Assembly (NCBI GenBank): GCA_947561395.2
Contig: OX387188.1
Coordinates: 13,356,061 to 13,420,060, forward strand
Reading direction: 5' to 3'
Source: Buxus sempervirens
Taxonomy: Eukaryota; Streptophyta; Magnoliopsida; Buxales; Buxaceae
DNA: 64,000 bases
Under the pieces are notes generated by a model, which was not told the DNA's origin, did not search any database, and saw nothing but the letters and a program-made list of their open reading frames with translations. Positions 44,275 to 56,113 of the stretch are shown piece after piece. Position numbers and translations under genes: made by a program. Positions within the stretch are counted from its first letter, which is position 1; each line of letters starts with the position of its first letter.

Positions 44275-46577
44275 ATGGCAGCAAGAATAAGTACTCAGCA
44301 TGATGAAAACGTAATGCCAGAGGAACCTGCCGAATCTCAGGTAAACCCTCTTTATGTTTTAGAAGCTCTGGAAGAAGGACCTTCAAGTTCCCAGCTGGAT
44401 CTTAATGAACGGCTTAACCAGGCCATACAAGGTCTTAGCCTGCAAATAACAGGATTTGGTCAGGGTATTAATAAATTTTTTTCTGATAATGGTAGAATCA
44501 TAACAGTGTTGCAGGAAGGATTCTCCACAATGGCAAGACCGGTCATGGTGGCTGAACAAGCCGAGACATCGGCTGCTGGTTTGAATGCTCATGAGAGGAT
44601 GAATATCCCAGAGCAACCACCACCCATAAACTTGGGTGGTAACGGCCGAAATGAACCGGCCAACATTGCTGCTGTTAGGGGAGAAATACCTCCCGGTATC
44701 CCAATTCCTCCTAATGTGCCTCCGGTCGAGGTACGCCCAGGGGGTCAAAGGGAGGCACAGGAAAACCATAGAGAAGACATTGGTGTAAGAAATATGGCCA
44801 TGAACTGTAATTACATTCAGAATGTGATTCAAGAGATGATCGGAGATCAATATCACCGACGAATGACTAGGTCAGTGTATCGGAAACCTTACACAGCCTG
44901 GATTGATCAGCAATTTGAATTTCCTAGGGGATACAAAATTCTGGAATTCACCTTGTTCTCAGGAGAAGGCCAACAGTCTACCATTGAACATATTGGCCGA
45001 TTTATGGTTCAATGTGGAGAGGCATCCGGTAATGACTTCCTCAGACTCAGACTATTTAGAAATTCATTAATCGGACAGGCCTTTACGTGGTACATTACAT
45101 TACCGGCTAATTCCGTTACAAATTGGGTAATGATGGAGAAAAAATTCCATTCCCAATTTTATCGAACGGAACCCGAAGTAACTATGGTTGATCTTGCTCG
45201 GTTAAGACAACAACCAGGGGAATAGCCGATAAGTACATCGTTCGATTCAAATATATGAAAAACAAATGCCGAATTCTTTTACCGGAATCAGAATTTGCAA
45301 ATCTAGCCTTAAACGGACTACACTTTGAACTCCGAAAGAAGTTCGAAGGTGAAAAGTTTGAAGACTTATTTGAGTTGTCGGCCAGAGCCGCCAAATATGA
45401 ATGGCTGTTACAGAAAGACAACGAAAAGAAAGCCTCATCTTACGGGTCTTATTACAGGGACCCGAATTTTGAGTACGGAGTGGTCGAAGTCGTGGGAAAG
45501 CAATCAATTACCTGTCCGATTCTTATCCGAAAAACCAAGGATACAGAAGGAACAAAAGAAACAAATACTTTTAGCCAAAATTATTCTTTTGATATAAATA
45601 AGACGGCCGAAATATTTGAATATCTTCTAAAACAGGGATTTTTCAGACTAACCAAAGACCACCCCTTTATCCTGGCCAATGTAGCGGCCAAGGTAAAACG
45701 TGTAAATGGCATGGAGTGAGACTCATGAAACTAATGAATGTATTGTGCTTCGTAATGTGATACAGGAAAATATTGATAAAGGACTCCTGAAGTTTGCGGA
45801 GGCGGACAAGGGGAAGATGCAGGTTGACATGCAACCATTCCCTAAAGAGGTATCAACGAATATGGTCACCATTGGCTTGCCAAAACGCACTCCAGCCGTT
45901 AAAATCGACCTGGACGGATCCTCTTCGGAGAAGTGGGAAAAAAGAACACAACCGATTCAAAACCAGGTGAACTTGCGACCAAGAAACTATTGGAGGTATC
46001 CGCCCACACAAGGCCGATCATGGTGTCAAGAAAGGAGAGGTGAAATCTGGGGTGAATGGTGGCACAAGTCCAGGCATGAGCCCAATATGGAAGAAAACAG
46101 AAAGCGAGATTCTAACGAAACAATAACAAAGAAATTGACTTCAGCTTCGTCTGAGTTCTCCTCCACTCAAGTTGCAACCACAAAGCGACCGGAAACGGTT
46201 GCCAAGTCCTCAGAGGATTCTTCCTTTAATCAGGATACATCATGCAAAATCCCAGAGAAAATAGAAGTATCACCAGATCACCTTTGTCGGGAGTGCAAAC
46301 AAAAAGTGATAACAGGATATCAATGTACTCAGCGCGACAAAGGGAAGTACCTAAATTACGAAGATACACATCATACTCAGGGGAGCAAGAGGCCACTTTA
46401 CTTGGCTTCTGGAAGACAAGTGTGCTCGCCGACAAGGTCGGTGGCTCAATATAGCTCAGCTTGGGAAAGCGGCTATATGACTTATGAACAATATATAATG
46501 GTAAATAGGGTCATACCCAGGATGGTAAAACCCCCTATTATTCGAGATGGTCACTGGAAAAAATTGACTCATCCTAA
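44275..46577 (+). pseudogene. Tat-lineage gag, frameshifted, interrupted at the 3' side
   Basis: ATG at 44275. 44275-45222: a low-complexity N-terminus, then the retrotransposon gag domain (EFTLFSGEGQQSTIEHIGRF, RNSLIGQAFTWYITLPANSV). A frameshift at about 45222 moves to a second frame, IADKYIVRFKYM to NTFSQNYSFDINK. Another near 45705 moves to a third, with a histidine/cysteine-rich CKWHGVRTHETNEC-like zinc motif, then a hydrophilic linker to HPKF at 46577. There a solo LTR (46583-48931) splits the frame; coding resumes at 48937. The capsid core is readable, but three frames make it inactive. Retand/Tat affinity follows from the pol domain order. Confidence 0.85.
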
Positions 46578-46582
46578 GTTTC

Positions 46583-48931
46583 TGTAACGCCCCGAACCCG
46601 GGTCAGTGCAAATCGGCACCCGACCCAAACCCGATTCGCTACTGTAACAACCCGAATTTAGTTCAACAACCAAATCCGAGGTGTTACTGGCCCATATCAA
46701 TTACATCATCAATAATATACCAGACCAAAGAATTAAAATCCATTCACTTTATTATACTATCAGAGTTGCGGAAACAAGTATGTGTGGAAATGTAGTCTAA
46801 AATCCTCAAATAAACATTTAAGTTGATCATCAATCATTAATATCAAAGTCTGGTAAAATAAAATGGTTACTATCTCTCTCATCTCTCTAATACATCAAAT
46901 CCAAATGAAAAATAGTCTATCAAATATGACTAAGTCTAAATCAATCATCCACCTCAAACAAGATCCGGATAAAAGTAATCCTCCGGTGTATACTCAGCTA
47001 CCTTTCCCTGGAAATCACTAGGATCCCCTTCTCACGTATCAGCTGAAAAATGAAATAAAAGTAGGGTGAGATACGAATATCCCAGTAGGTAACACATGCA
47101 TGATTAAACAGTTCATATAAGTAAAATAACAGTTCATGCACGATTAAGCAATATCGACTAAGCAGGCTCGTATAATCATTCGTATCATTCATGAATACAA
47201 AACAGTATGATAAACAGTTCTAGAGATGAATTTTAGCAAGTTCTATTATAAGAATCCAATATCAAAATCAATGACATAATTCATACATTGCTAGGATGCA
47301 CTAAACAGTTACATCCGGCCAATATCTCAATCACATGCTTCCAGCATGTATACAATAATAATAACAAGTGTTGTGATTTCAGTGTCATTTGTAGGACTCA
47401 CAAAGATAGATAAACCTTTTGAGATGATTCTCAACCAATTGTTATACCATCGTGCGACTTAGGAGCAATGCTACTAATGATACTCAAGTCCCAAGCAGCG
47501 CAGCTTAGACAAGAGCCGTAGTCACTGACTTATTGCACACGTACCCATCAGAGTTGGCATGTACCACCAGCATGCAGCACCAGAATCAATACGTGGAGAT
47601 GGTCGCTTATCCACATGTACAGGGAATCACCAGCGGCTCACCGGGGTGTCCCTCCAGACATAGGACGTTCCCAGACAAACTAACTTGCAAAGGAAGCACG
47701 TCGCATATAGGAGTAACTCAACCCAAATGACATATCCCTCAGCTATCTAGCAACAACTATGGATCCATAACTAGCTATGCCCACTAGACTCCAAAATTCC
47801 CTAAAATATAATATTTCTATAAGGATTGGTGCCTAGCGGCATATAAAGATTAAATCTGTCAATTACTTCAATATTCGGGTCATCTGAGTTCTGAATTCTC
47901 TTTATAAAGTTTTCTGGTTTATAGTGTCATTTAGAAGATGTTCTAGTAGTTAAATACTAGTTAGGTTTTCCAAAAACTAGGTTTCTCCATTTCTTTCAAT
48001 GTTTGGCAACTAATGTCCTAAATATCTTCCTAATTTATTTTTCTGTAAAACAGGGAATTAGATAATTTATTTTGGTCTTAAAACATCTTATTTAATCATT
48101 AAAATTGTCTAAAAATAGTTTGGAATTGAATCAGGGTTTGAAATTATGAAAATCTGCAAAATCTGAACAGAGCGCCTTGGATCCCTCAGGATCGCCCCGG
48201 CGATCTGTGGTCGGCAGTAGTTCAAAATCGAACGCCGACGGTACGTCTTCCAGCAGTCTTCGGTGGTCTACAGTTTATAACTAGCGCCGATGATCGCCGA
48301 GCACAGTCGAGGTCTGCGGTCGTTCGAAAACGAATAGAATCAATTCCAAAACGTGATTTTTCTCGTCTAAACTCATTCTAACATATTTATAACATGATTA
48401 TCTAACTACATACATCATTACATATCATAAAAACATGATTTTGCGATGAAACGAATGTAAATCCAAACACGAAGGTAAAACGGTGTCATCTACCTCTTGA
48501 ACGAACGTTCCTCTTCCTCTCTTCTCTAAACAATGATTCTCTATCACCCAGTAATACCCTGGACGATGAAGAACACCAAAAACCAAACTTTTCCTCCTCA
48601 TTTTTCTTCCTCCTCAGTCGCTCGGCTTAGTTTGTCGCTTGCGGTTGTTGACGAATACAAGCGAGAATACACGAATACGTTTTAGGTTATTTTAATTGAT
48701 ATATATACTCTCCGATCCCATGTATCTCACATACACAAAACTCCATACACACGCCCAATCAGAATACATACCTCAATATCTCATGATCGGACGGTCAGAT
48801 TTGCGTCTAATTCTGGATCCCCACTAATTAGATCATCCCCTAAAATAATAAAATATTTCCATCAATTATAACTCTCAATAATATTATTTATTAATTTAAT
48901 TTATCATTTAAGGAAAATTCGGGGTTTTACA
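46583..48931 (-). mobile_element. Solo Tekay-type LTR inserted in Tat gag-pol (2349 bp)
   Basis: Perfect duplication GTTTC (46578-46582 and 48932-48936). Minus strand starts TGTAAAACCCCGAATTTTC and ends CGGGGCGTTACA. A doubled terminus is seen again: TGTAAC at 46583 and at 46643. Donor-like AGAGGTAGATGACACC near 48490 and acceptor-like CATTTTTCAG near 47040 (minus). A GCGCC/GATCGCC block lies at 48170-48325. It is a sister of 25063-28084 in opposite orientation. Confidence 0.9.
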
Positions 48932-48936
48932 GTTTC

Positions 48937-50529
48937 CTTTCTATGCACAGGGAAATGTCGTGGAATTGACCAGAACGCAAAAGCGACGCTGGCAGCAACA
49001 ACAAGCTAAAAGATGATACCAGGAACAGAGTACTGGATCTTCCGAGCCATATTGGTCGTCTAGGCTTACCGCCAAAAGGCGCACCCCAAAACCCCAAAAG
49101 CTCAAGAAAAGCCCGTTACCTAGTTCATCAGCTACTCCAGATACTGCAACCGAACATAGTTCCAATGCAGTAACTTCAGTAATTGAAAGACTGGTGTCTG
49201 ACGATGATCTGACGGATAACTTCGCCAGAGGGGAAGGGGAACAGTTGCTAGTCGAACAGTTGTTAACTGAATATAGCAGGATGTCGACTCCCTCCACGGT
49301 AGAAGTAACTGAGGAAATGATGCTCGAAGCCCCAAAAGATGAGATTAGTGAATCACTGAGTCAACCACCATTGAGTGCTGATGCGTCAATAGCCGAAATT
49401 TGTTTCGGCCGGATGCCCCCAATACCAATCGATTTTCATATGGTCCTCACTTTACCTATGACTTTCGGGGCAAGCATGGATTTACCACGATTAGAAGAAA
49501 TCAGTGAGGAAGGGGACCCAGCAGTGTTGTACGTGATTGATCCGGAACACCTTGAGAAAGAGGAAAGAAATCAGAAACCGGCCGATAATGACCAAATCGG
49601 CCCGGTTGAAGAGGTATGTTTTGCTAAACCATCCTTAGCCATGACTCATCATTTGAAACATTTATTTATAAAGGCGTATATGAACGGAATCCCTATCAAT
49701 AGAATTCTAATTGATAATGGGGCAGCAGTAAATTTCATTCCGATCTCCACAATGAAGAAGTTAGGTAAGTCTTATTCGGATTTAATTCCTTCAGAAATCA
49801 CCATTACTAACTTTGCAGGTGGTGTTACAGGAACTAGAGGAATCCTCCCAATCGAACTAACGGTTGGAGCGCGGCAATCTCTCACGGCATTCTTCATGAT
49901 TGAATCATCGGTTAGATACAACGCATTGCTGGGAAGAGATTGGATTCATTCGAATGGATGTGTACCATCTTCTTTACACCAATCGTTGCTGTTTTGGAAA
50001 GATGGAAAAATCGAAGAGGTAAAAGCCGACAAGCGGCCTTTCGCCATAGACTCTAATGCCACACACGCAGACCTTTATGAAGAAGGGGTAAAACCAATTT
50101 CATTCAGTAGGTATGACAAGAACGGGCAGTCGATTGCTTCAAGTTCGGTTATGCTAAAAACGGCGCAACAACGGCTCATAGAGGTAGCCAGAGTCGCCGA
50201 ACTCAAAGAACTACCAAATGATGGTTGAACCATCAGAAGTTGCAAAGGCCGTTTTGAGAAATATGACGACTTATATGCAGGAGGAAAAGGTGAGGGAATT
50301 TCAACAGGATCATGAATGGCTGGGAAACAGTGAGATAATGGTAAACTCGGCCGAATTCATCAATGAACAAAACGATGAAGGGATACAAGATCGGGATGAG
50401 ATAACTCTCGCTGATCTACAAGTAGCGCCAGCTAAGCTAGAAGACCTGAAGGTAGATACCCAAGATCCCTTGGAAGAAGTTAACTTAGGAACGGAAGCGG
50501 AACGGAAGCCTGTTTTCATAAGCAAGTAA
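48937..50529 (+). pseudogene. Tat pol: gag-protease linker and aspartic protease
   Basis: Continues the reading of 44275-46577 after the solo LTR. There is one stop after QQQQAKR (about 49014). The frame 49194-50225 is open: an acidic linker, then MTHHLKHLFIKAYMNGIPIN and the protease active site ILIDNGAAVNFIP (DNG in place of the usual D-S/T-G, so catalysis is doubtful), ALLGRDWIHSNG (protease flap end) and a region before RT. 50218-50529 continues in a neighbouring frame (frameshift near 50220). The connector to RT carries a TAA at about 50527. Confidence 0.82.
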
Positions 50530-52855
50530 CTACCACCCTCGGTCAGGCAAGAAATGAAACAGTTGCTAGCCGAATACTTGGACTGTTTTGCTTGGACTTA
50601 CCAAGAGATACCAGGATTGGATCGAAAAATGGTAGAACACAGGCTCCCTATCAAGCCAGAATTTAGACCATTCAGATAGCCTTCTAGGAGGATGGGTGAT
50701 GATGTAATCTATAAAGTAAAGGTAGAAATAGAACGGCTTTTAGCAGCCGGGTTCATTAGGCCAATACGGTATGCCGATTGTATTTCAAACATTGTGCCTG
50801 TAATCAAGAAGAATGGTCAAATTAGGGAATGTATTGATTTCCGCAATCTGAATTCTGCGATCCCCAAAGACGAGTACCCTATGCTAATCGTTGATCTTTT
50901 AGTAGATAATGCATCACGGCATAAGTTCTTATCATTTATGGACCACCATTCCGGTTATAATCAAATTTTTATTGCCGAGGATGATGTAGCTAAAACGGCA
51001 TTTCGTTATTCCGGAGCATTAGGAACTTATTGTTGGGTAGTCATGCCCTTTGGGCTAAAAAATGCTGGTGCGACATATCAAAGGCCAATGAATCTTATCT
51101 TCCATGATATGATCGGTCAAATACTTGAGGTTTATATTGACAATGTGGTAATAAAGTCTCAGACCGAAACAGACCACTTGCAACATTTAAGGCGGGTTTT
51201 TGAGCGACTTCGAAAATAAAGTTTGAAGATGAACCCATTAAAATGTGTTTTTGGTGTATTGGCCGGAAATTTCCTAGGCTTTCTTGTACACCAAAGAGGA
51301 ATAGAAGTTGACAAAAATAAAGCAAAGTCGGTAATAGAAGCCAGGCCACCGGTCAATAAGAAACAGCTACAAAGGTTGCTCGGCCAAGTAAATTTCTTGA
51401 GAAGATTCATTTCAAACTTGGCCGGAAAGATCAGGGTTCTATCTCCATTGCTAAAGATCAAGGATACCGAAGAATTTATTTGGAATGAGGAACACCAAGC
51501 CGCTTTTGAAAGCATTAAGCACTATTTGGCAATACCACCGGTCTTAGTACCACCTTCAAAAGAACGCCCACTAAAGCTCTACATAGCAGATGCGAATGAT
51601 TCAATTGGAGTCTTGCTTGTGCAAGAGAACGACCAGGGGTTCAAGCAGGCTATTTATTATCTTAGCAGATTCCTTAGTCCGGTGGAAGAAAGATACACTA
51701 ATCTGGAGAAGTTGTGTCTTATACTTTACTATGCGGCTACTAAGTTACGACATTATCTCCTTTCGGCCAGAGAGATTTTTATTATAGCAGCCACTGACGT
51801 GGTTAAGTATATGCTCACTCGGCCCACCGTAAGTGGTAGACTCGGAAAATGTACTCTAACTCTAATGGAGTTTGACTTCAAATACGTACCACAAAAAGCT
51901 GTAAAAGGGCAAGCATTGGCCGATTTCTTGGCCGATCACCCATCCAGTATACAAGAGAAAGAACTTGATATTCCAGTATTCCATGCCAGTTTTTTCTATG
52001 CCAAGTTCCAGCTATGGACGCTGGAATTTGATGGTTCAAAAACAGAATTTGTTTCTGGGATCGGAGTAGTAATAACTTCACCGACCGGCGATAAGCACGA
52101 ATATGCATTTCAGCTCAAAGAATTGTCTACAAATAATCAAGCAGAATTTGAGGCTACGATTATAGGGTTGGAAATATTATGGGAAATGGGTGCTCAAGCG
52201 GTCAATATTGTTGGAGATTCCCAATTGGTTTTGAAGCAAATGAAGGGCATATATAATTGCAATAGTGAATCGTTAATACTTTTGCTCTGAAGGGCGAGAT
52301 TTTTGGCCCAACAGTTCAATAGAATTTAGTTTGAACATTGGCCAAGAAAGGAAAATTACCAAGCTAATGAACTGGCCCAGATAGTGTCCAGACTCAGGTT
52401 ACGCGACCCAATCAGAACAATGACCGTGCAATCTCTCCCCAACTCCGAAAAAAGACCATTCTTGGTGGATTCATTGGCATGTTGTAACCAGACAATACGA
52501 CAGGATTGGAGAGGTGAAATCTGGGAGTATCTTAAAGATCCTACTATAAACACGAGCAGAGCAACTAAAAGAAAAGCTGCCAACTATTTCATTCTGGGCG
52601 GCGAGCTATACAAAAATAGTTTCGATGACATTCCACTCAGATGTGTCAGCCCTACGGAAGCCATGATAGTAATGGCCGAAATACATGAAGGAGTCTGTGG
52701 CGCACACCAAGCTGGAATCAAAATGCGATGGTTATTACGTCGGCATAGGTATTATTGGCCTTCGATCTTAAAGGATTGCCAAACATTTGCCACTGGGTGT
52801 CAAAAATGCCAAAAACATGGACCTGTTCAAAGGGTACCGGTGTTCGAGTTGCAAC
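50530..52855 (+). pseudogene. Tat pol: reverse transcriptase, RNase H, archaeal-type RNase H, integrase zinc finger
   Basis: One plus-strand frame with stops at 50677 (TAG), 51217 (TAA), 52288 (TGA) and 52327 (TAG). RT: FIRPIRYADCISNIVPVIKK, ECIDFRNLN, SFMDHHSGYNQIF, VMPFGLKNAGATYQRP and YIDNVVIKS, where the second catalytic Asp of YxDD is Asn. First RNase H: LYIADANDSIGVLLVQE, YTNLEKLCLILYYAATKLRH. Second, archaeal-type RNase H: LEFDGSKTEFVSGIGVVI, NNQAEFEATIIGLEI, VGDSQLVLKQMKG, with D, E and D retained; its presence after the first RNase H is the hallmark of the Tat lineage. Integrase HHCC: EIHEGVCGAHQAG, CQKCQKHG. Interrupted by an LTR at 52856. Confidence 0.92.
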
Positions 52856-54920
52856 TGTCAGCACCCCATTTTTGCACCATAAAATTGTCCAAGAAGCATA
52901 TCTTAAACCGGCATATATGTTGGCACGTAAATTAAGGTTTTTATAATGGACCCGTCTTTTTGAAATAACAAGCCCATAATAAAGAGAATTCTGAGCCGAT
53001 TCCAATGCACCAAACAGTGCTCAAATCGGATCTCCAACGGCTAAGTTATGAATAAAAGAAATAAAGGGTAGTTTGGGGATTTTTGCAAAACCGAAATTGG
53101 ATGCCACATGGTAGCCACGTGTACACCATGGTGGCTGTCATGTAACCAATGGTAAATTAAAATTTTGTGGGGCTGTTTCAGTAAATAAGTAAGTTTCCTA
53201 ATGGGGTTTCTTATGCAAATAAATAACAAAGTTAATAAAAGTTTAACAAAAAAAAATAATAATAAAAATAAACAAAGAGAAATGAGTTGGACGAATTGGT
53301 CCAACTCATATTTTCTTGAGATATTGAGACAAAGCTTAAAAAAATATATAAGCCTAATAAAAATGTGGGACAAAATAGACTTTGACCAAACCTAATTGAA
53401 TGAGGGTGTTTAAGAGAGGAAGAGGAAGAGTTAAGGGTTTAAGAGAGGAAGATGAAGGGTTAGTTTTTTAAGAGAGGAAGAGGAAGGGTTAGTTGTTTAA
53501 GAGAGGAAGAGGAAGAGTTAAGGGTTTAAGAGAGGAAGAGGAAAGGTTAGGGGTTAAGAAGTTGAAGGGGTGGGAATCCTCTATAAAAAGGCTTGAAGTT
53601 GGGAGCAAAGGGAGAGGAGAAAAAGTAAGAGAGTTCTTTGAAAAAAAAAGAGAGCAAGTAAAAGAGTTCTTTGAAAGAAAAAATAGCAAGTAGGAAGAAG
53701 TAGAGAAAAGAAAAGGGACATCTACTAGCAAGGAGGGAGAAAAGAAAACTGCTGTTCACGACACACCAAGGTTCCAAGACCTGATTTGAAGTGTCAATCA
53801 ATAACAGGTGAGTCATTTATTTAATACATTGTACGAGACCTCTCTTTCATTACAATTTTTGAGATAAGATTACATGATTGGTGAGAGACATGTATATATG
53901 TTTGATGGCTTTGGGTAATTTTATCATGTAAAAACAAAAGACAAAGATGTAAAGTTTTGAATTTTTTTTTCCTACATTAGGTTTGCACTTGTTTTCCAGA
54001 TAAACTAATTTTTTTTCACGTAGTTCTAGTTTGATTCAAGTCTGGAGTCCTTCATGAGATTTGTGGTATTTGTATTTTAGTTTAATCTAAAAATATGCTT
54101 GAGACCCTACACTATGAGTAGGTATTTTTTTGTTAATTTTCTTTGGTTCAGATTTTCAATTGGAAATGTCTAACTGTAAATTTTGGAGCTTCATATCTCT
54201 TAAATGAAAATGAATTTTTGAAAACTGCTATAGGTTATTTTAGTGTTTAAAGTCATGATTCTAAGGAATCAAATTTCGCACAATTTGGTTAAGAATTGAG
54301 GGAGATATAAATCTTTGAATGTGAATAGCGCAGTAATTCAGCTTGTTTCATTTTTTTGTTTCCTTTGTAAATTAGTAATTAGACCATGGTTAAAAGTAGT
54401 TCAGATGGTCTTATTTTCTTGCCTTGTAAATCAGTAATTAGTTAATCTTGCATGATAAAAAAAATAGAAAACGAAACAAAACAAAAATAATAAATAATAA
54501 GAAAGGGAAAAAGCAAATGAAACAAGCATTGAAGCGATGATTCTTTCTTGTGGTTGAAAATTGTTTTAGCATGGTTTCGTTTTGTTCATATTGCTTTACT
54601 TTCGATGTAATTTTGTGGAGGCCTTGTACATATAGATTAATATTTGTTGTACACTTAAAATGATAAAAAATTAGAAAAGAAATAAAAAAATAAAAATAAT
54701 AAATAAGACAGCCCATTAAATATCCAACTAATTTAAGGGACCCCATTTCGGTGGGGCAACCCAGGGTGTTCAAGGACTTCCCTAGGTTGTAATCGGGTCA
54801 CTTATCCAGAATCACTGGTACAGACCAAAAATCAACAAGGTGCCTACCTGCACCATTTCAGGTAGTGGTGAATCCATAAAACATGTAACACGCTCTTTCA
54901 GCGCCCCCGAGGTGCGCATA
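52856..54920 (+). mobile_element. Solo LTR of a Tat-type element inserted in integrase (2065 bp)
   Basis: Perfect duplication GCAAC (52851-52855 and 54921-54925). Starts TGTCAGCACCCC and ends GAGGTGCGCATA, an imperfect inverted terminus with CA mutated to TA. TATAAAAAG at 53582-53590 and a consensus donor ACAG|GTGAGT at 53808. It joins the integrase zinc finger to its core exactly when removed. Here the promoter-proximal repeat is a purine minisatellite (53409-53556) in place of the palindromes seen in other Tat LTRs. Confidence 0.88.
53409..53556 (+). repeat. Minisatellite, five units of 29-30 bp
   Basis: Each unit reads TTTAAGAGAGGAAGAGGAAG followed by AGTTAAGGG or GGTTAGT variants. It ends about 25 bp before the TATA box of the enclosing LTR. 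Confidence 0.9.
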
Positions 54921-54925
54921 GCAAC

Positions 54926-55863
54926 CAATAGTCAAACCATGGCCCTTCAGAGGATTGGCAATGGATTTAATTGGGAAGGTGTATCCTCTCTCATCTGGGC
55001 TCCATAATTTCATCATAGTAGCTATCGATTACTTAACTAAATGGGTAGAAGCCAAACCTTTGAAAAAGGTGGAACAATCAGATGTAATGGAGTTTATCAG
55101 GGAGCAGATAATTCATAGATATGGCATACCAGAGACCATTACGACCGATTCCGGAACCGTTTTCGTGGGAGAGGAAATGACTCAATTTGCCAAAACATAT
55201 GGAATAAGAATGATTCAATCGACGCCTTATTATGCATAGGGGAATGGACAGACTGAAGCAACCAACAAGGTATTGAAGAATATTTTGAGGAAGATGATTG
55301 AAGATAAGCCAAGAAGTTGGCACAAACTTCTATCTGAAGCCTTGTGGGCATATCGTACGTCTTACAAAACATCTATTGGGACTACCCCTTTTGCCTTATC
55401 CTTCGGCCATGAAGCAGTTATTCCAGTAGAGATCATGGTCAAAGCTTTAAAGGTGGCCATTCAAAATAATTTTACCCCCAAGGAGTACACGGAAGCCATG
55501 TTAGTTGACCTAGAAGACTTGGGAGAAATGAGGAGGCTAGCCCTAGACCGACAGATGGCACTTAAACAAATAATTGCCAGATCTTATAACCGCAGAGTGA
55601 AACATAAGTCATTTGCTCAAGGGGACCTAGTTTGGAAAACCCTTCTACCAATAGGGAAAGACGACTCCTTATACGGGAAGTGGTCACCTACATGGGAAGA
55701 ACCACTGCAAGTCAGCAAAGTATTGCCTGGGGGAGCATACCATATACAGTCGTTAGATGGCCAAGGAAAGAAGATTATCAATGGCCAGTTTTTGAAACGA
55801 TATTATCCCACTATATGGGAAAGCCGCGAAAATAATAACGAACTGGAGGAAAACCAGGAATAA
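54926..55863 (+). pseudogene. Tat integrase core and C-terminal domain
   Basis: Frame opens with QPIVKPWPFRGLAMDLIGKV (first catalytic Asp in MDLIG), VAIDYLTKWVEAKPL, and TTDSGTVFVGEEM (second Asp). A TAG at 55237-55239 sits where the family usually has Gln before GNGQTEATNKVLKN (catalytic Glu). 55240-55862 is open: WHKLLSEALWAYRTSYKTSI, PFALSFGHEAVIPVEIMV, an Arg/Lys-rich tail, GDLVWK, and the final NGQFLKRYYP. TAA at 55861-55863. No chromodomain, as expected for Tat. Confidence 0.9.
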
Positions 55864-56113
55864 ATTAATTCCTGACTGCTCGATATATGCAAAGCCAAAT
55901 CATGGCATTGTCAAATTGAAGCGCCATCAATATATGGTGCAGAATAAAACTGAATAAAAGATTTTCTCGAGATTCGCTCGAGCCCATTGGTCTTCCTCTG
56001 AGTATTTGCTCTATAAATACTAGAGTTAGCTTTGGCCATATTCGTCATAAGCAAGAGAAGAAAAGTGAGTAGTATGGTGAAAGAAGTATGGCGAAGGATC
56101 AAAGACTGACCAC
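55864..56113 (+). mobile_element. Post-pol untranslated region of the plus-strand Tat element
   Basis: No ORF of note on the sense strand. A/T-rich with a TATAAATAC-like stretch at about 56010. It is cut at 56113/56114 by the terminus of the next LTR, so the 3' LTR of this element is not seen. Confidence 0.5.

Noticed and set aside
44030..44856. Minus-strand ORFs of 118 and 157 codons opposite the Tat gag
   Set aside because: They are antisense shadows of the gag frame, with no domain and no conservation signal.
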